From: Clostridium sp. AF27-2AA
GTDB taxonomy: Bacteria; Bacillota; Clostridia; Lachnospirales; Lachnospiraceae
Assembly: GCF_003478505.1 (NCBI RefSeq)
Contig: NZ_QUFI01000011.1
Location: 1 to 64,000, forward strand
Reading direction: 5' to 3'
Length of the DNA stretch: 64,000 nt
Below are positions 61,916 through 64,000 of the stretch, one piece after another. The number at the start of each line of letters is the position of its first letter. Within the stretch, counting starts at the first letter, position 1. A program made the translations under genes and the position numbers. The notes beneath the pieces are model-generated. The model worked only from the letters and a program-made list of their open reading frames with translations. It did not search any database and was not told the origin of the DNA.

Positions 61916-62581
61916 ATGAGAAAGAATCACAAGATAAAAGCAGCACTCTTTGCAGGGCTTGCAGGAACCATGCTGTTTGGAAGCTGCATGACCGCCTATG
62001 CAGCCGGAGTGACCAAAGCTAACGGAAAGCTTTACTACTATCAGGCAGACGGTTCCCTGGCCAACGGCCTGATCCACGACACCGCTTCCGACAAATATTA
62101 CTATGCGCTCTCCGATGGCAGCCTTGTAACAGGCTGGCTCCATCTGGATCAGGATTACTATTATATGAGTGATGATGGCTCCCTGTGGACCGGCTGGAGA
62201 ACTATCTCCGGCTCCCGCTACTACTTCTATCCGGAATCCGGCAAATGCGCACTGAACGTGGCTATGCCAATCGGAGACAGCTGGTACTTATTCGGAACCG
62301 ACGGCAAGATGCAGACCGGTTTCCAGAATGTCAACGGAAACACCTACTACTTTGATCCGTCTACCGGTGTCATGTATGCAGGAACCACCCGCACCATCAA
62401 CGGTATTTCCTACACCTTCAATGCAAACGGAACCTGTACCCCCCATGTGGATACCGCAAACTCCTTCACCATTGGTGATGAGGCAAATAACCAGAACAAA
62501 AAACCAAACAGCCAGACCACACAGGAAACCAGAACCGAAGGCGGTTCCCGTGTTGTAACTGCCGGTTCCAGCAGATATTAG
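61916..62581 (+). CDS. Secreted cell-wall-binding repeat protein
   Basis: Exported protein of 221 residues. Signal peptide 1-30 (KAALFAGLAGTMLFGSCMTA). Five to seven choline-binding-type repeats of about 20 residues with Gly-Trp/Tyr-Tyr patterns follow: KLYYYQADGSLANGLI, DYYYMSDDGSLWTGWR, SRYYFYPESGK, NTYYFDPSTGVMYAG. A Gln/Thr/Asn-rich C-terminal tail ends it. There is no catalytic domain, so it probably coats or modulates the cell wall. ATG 61916 has GGAGG; the longer open frame is non-coding leader. Controlled by a MerR-type promoter. Confidence 0.85.
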   Translation: MRKNHKIKAALFAGLAGTMLFGSCMTAYAAGVTKANGKLYYYQADGSLANGLIHDTASDKYYYALSDGSLVTGWLHLDQDYYYMSDDGSLWTGWRTISGSRYYFYPESGKCALNVAMPIGDSWYLFGTDGKMQTGFQNVNGNTYYFDPSTGVMYAGTTRTINGISYTFNANGTCTPHVDTANSFTIGDEANNQNKKPNSQTTQETRTEGGSRVVTAGSSRY

Positions 62582-62656
62582 ATTCCGATAGAAAAGCAAC
62601 CGTGCAGGAACGGCTTATGGCACTGTACAAATAACAAAATATCGAATTACAGTCAA

Positions 62657-62692
62657 ACAGGAGGCTAATCAAACGAATGATTAGCCTCCTGT
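62657..62692. terminator. Hairpin between convergent genes
   Basis: ACAGGAGGCTAATCA ... TGATTAGCCTCCTGT: a 14-15-bp stem, little T-run on either side. Confidence 0.6.
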
Positions 62693-62707
62693 TCCATTCA
62701 GATCATC

Positions 62708-63652
62708 TTATAAATTGAATTTTTGTTTCATCAGATCGATCAGGAAACGCTCTGCCCGCCCGAGATACATATCCTCCTTGTACACTGCATTGACACTCCA
62801 GAATTCTGGTGTCACTGAGAAATCATAACAATTGAAACGCTCCATTCCCCCAAGCGCATCAATTGCCCGTTGCGGAACAATTGCCACTCCCAATCCCGCT
62901 GCGGCCAGTTGAACTGCTGAAATACAACTGGATAGTTCTATCATAATCTTCGGATCAATGCCATATTGCCGCAACACAAGATCTGTCTTTTTACGGATTG
63001 CATGACCTTTTTTCAACATAACAAATGGAAGGCTTGACATTTTACTCAGATTCACACACCTGTTTTTCCTCTTACCTTCTGTCAGATTCGACACACATGA
63101 CTCATCCAGAAACATGTCTTCTGTAAGCATACTTTCTTCCGCCACCAGCAGAAGCTGCTCCCGATAAATAGGTTCTGCTTTCAGTCCGACCGGAAGTTCT
63201 CCCTGGCTGCGTGGAATTACATAAAAGCTGATATCATCCCGCAGAATTGCCTGAAGAAGTTCATCGGACTTTGCCTCCATCACCTGCAATTCAATTTCAG
63301 GATACTGCTTCTTAAATTCCGGTATTACTGCAGGAAGCATATAACCAGCCCGTTCGGTTGGCATACCAAAATTAATGCGGCCTTTCTCACCAAGTCCTGC
63401 ATCGATCAATTCCTTTCGCAGATTATCACTCATGAGCAGAATCTTTCTTGCTGTCTCCACATATTTCTCTCCAGCATATGTGATCGTGAGAGGCGAAGTT
63501 CCACGATCGAATAATTTCACGCCAACATCCTGCTCTACCTTAGAGACAATGTGGCTCAGGGAAGGCTGTGATATATAAAGCTTGCGTGCCGCAGCCGTGA
63601 TACTGCGGCAATCCGCAACCGTTGTGATATAGAGCATTTCGCGAAAATCCAT
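62708..63652 (-). CDS. LysR-family transcriptional regulator
   Basis: LTTR of 314 residues from ATG 63652. Helix-turn-helix VADCRSITAAARKLYISQPS, then LSHIVSKVEQDVG; effector domain with INFGMPTERAGYMLPAVIPE and VQLAAAGLGVAIVPQRAID. AGGAGGAA lies close before the ATG. It follows an aconitase-family hydratase gene by 82 nt on the same strand and may be co-transcribed with it. Target unknown. Confidence 0.87.
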   Translation of the reverse strand: MDFREMLYITTVADCRSITAAARKLYISQPSLSHIVSKVEQDVGVKLFDRGTSPLTITYAGEKYVETARKILLMSDNLRKELIDAGLGEKGRINFGMPTERAGYMLPAVIPEFKKQYPEIELQVMEAKSDELLQAILRDDISFYVIPRSQGELPVGLKAEPIYREQLLLVAEESMLTEDMFLDESCVSNLTEGKRKNRCVNLSKMSSLPFVMLKKGHAIRKKTDLVLRQYGIDPKIMIELSSCISAVQLAAAGLGVAIVPQRAIDALGGMERFNCYDFSVTPEFWSVNAVYKEDMYLGRAERFLIDLMKQKFNL

Positions 63653-63734
63653 ACAATTCCTCCTGACGTACAAGGTTCTTCCCTGTCTTATCGGCTATAT
63701 TATATCTATTTTTTTAGATTTTCGCAATGTTTGC

Positions 63735-64000
63735 TTAGCTTCGGTAATAATTGATCAGACAGCCGGATAACAAAATTTTTCTCTCATCCTCTGTTAAAGT
63801 ATCTAATGTACAGGAAATTTCTTTTTTTACATCGCCGGTTACCGCATCCAACAGCTGCACCTTTACCGTATTTTTGCATTCCGAAATGACCTGTTCAACA
63901 TCCCGGACGAGCAGATAGCTTCCAACCGGGATTTCCAGCTTTTCTTCTGTTCGCAGAGGGAGAAGCCCCCAGTTGATCAGATTGGAACGGTAGCGCTTGG
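63735..64000 (-). CDS. Aconitase-family hydratase, C-terminal end (gene continues beyond the right edge)
   Basis: The last 88 codons: KRYRSNLINWGLLPL is the conserved C-terminal substrate-site block (S-R-x-x-N-x-I-x-W-G/A-x-x-P) of aconitase/homoaconitase-type hydratases. It is followed by a small domain with EIPVGSYLLVRDVEQVI and an acidic tail ending CLINYYRS. The rest lies off-window. Substrate could be citrate or another 2-hydroxy tricarboxylate; a hydratase role is inferred from family. Confidence 0.65.
   Translation of the reverse strand, partial: KRYRSNLINWGLLPLRTEEKLEIPVGSYLLVRDVEQVISECKNTVKVQLLDAVTGDVKKEISCTLDTLTEDERKILLSGCLINYYRS

Overview
This window most likely comes from a chromosome of an anaerobic Firmicute of the family Lachnospiraceae (class Clostridia). 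The evidence is gene content rather than a marker gene. It has a Na+-translocating biotin-dependent decarboxylase operon, mcsA-mcsB-clpC, an FMN-riboswitch rib operon, an anaerobic NrdG activase, clostridial families such as DUF3877, DUF1576 and DUF6465-like, strong AGGAGG-type ribosome binding sites, and tRNA genes without encoded CCA. No rRNA, CRISPR array or complete phage was seen.

Layout. 0-3.6 kb is an AT-richer accessory patch: part of an IS200/IS605-type TnpA/TnpB insertion, a membrane protein whose 5' end is joined to that insertion, an S51-like peptidase flanked by two related hairpin modules, and truncated relics (HTH antitoxin-like, PARG-like). It ends at a Pro-Glu-Thr tRNA cluster. 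4.1-10.9 kb holds a Lon-like ATPase without a protease domain, two small conserved genes, and the ribDE-BA-H operon behind an FMN riboswitch. 11-24 kb holds an M28 peptidase, a GNAT enzyme, a monofunctional glycosyltransferase, a chromate-transporter pair, nrdG with a heterodimeric ABC exporter, a YihY/BrkB protein, and an operon of two M14 AspA-like proteins behind a collapsed relic of an amidoligase/alpha-E/transglutaminase cluster. 24-34 kb is housekeeping and stress: a LysR regulator, a nuclease-helicase fusion, tRNA-Trp, radA, clpC-mcsB-mcsA, with a GntR-type regulator where ctsR would be expected.

34-45 kb encodes surface proteins (a cohesin/cadherin-like membrane protein and a glucosaminidase with Ser/Gly linkers), a five-gene sodium-pump decarboxylase operon carrying two different carboxyltransferases, and a DD-carboxypeptidase. 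45-53 kb has a Y-family polymerase, a pseudouridine synthase, DUF1576, an RsmF-like methyltransferase, azlCD and a divergent LysR regulator. 53-58 kb is a peptide and D-amino-acid catabolic cluster (M42, M55, S58, class IV aminotransferase). Its transporter survives only as an OppF tail fused against the tail of a peptidase C26 gene. 58-64 kb has isocitrate dehydrogenase, a second chromate-transporter pair, fragments of an aconitase-family hydratase and of tnpB, a TRIC-family channel, a cell-wall-binding repeat protein behind a MerR-type promoter, a LysR regulator, and the 3' end of another aconitase-family hydratase running off the right edge.

Themes: cell envelope and peptidoglycan turnover recur (GT51, DacF-like, GH73-like, M55, D-aminotransferase, cell-wall repeats). 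Several loci show clean internal deletions that left only gene tails. No undescribed multi-gene system stands out as complete. The strongest leads are the relic amidoligase cluster with its active/degenerate M14 pair, the Lon-like ATPase with a changed Walker B motif, the GntR-controlled mcs-clpC operon, and the orphan MerR-type promoter.
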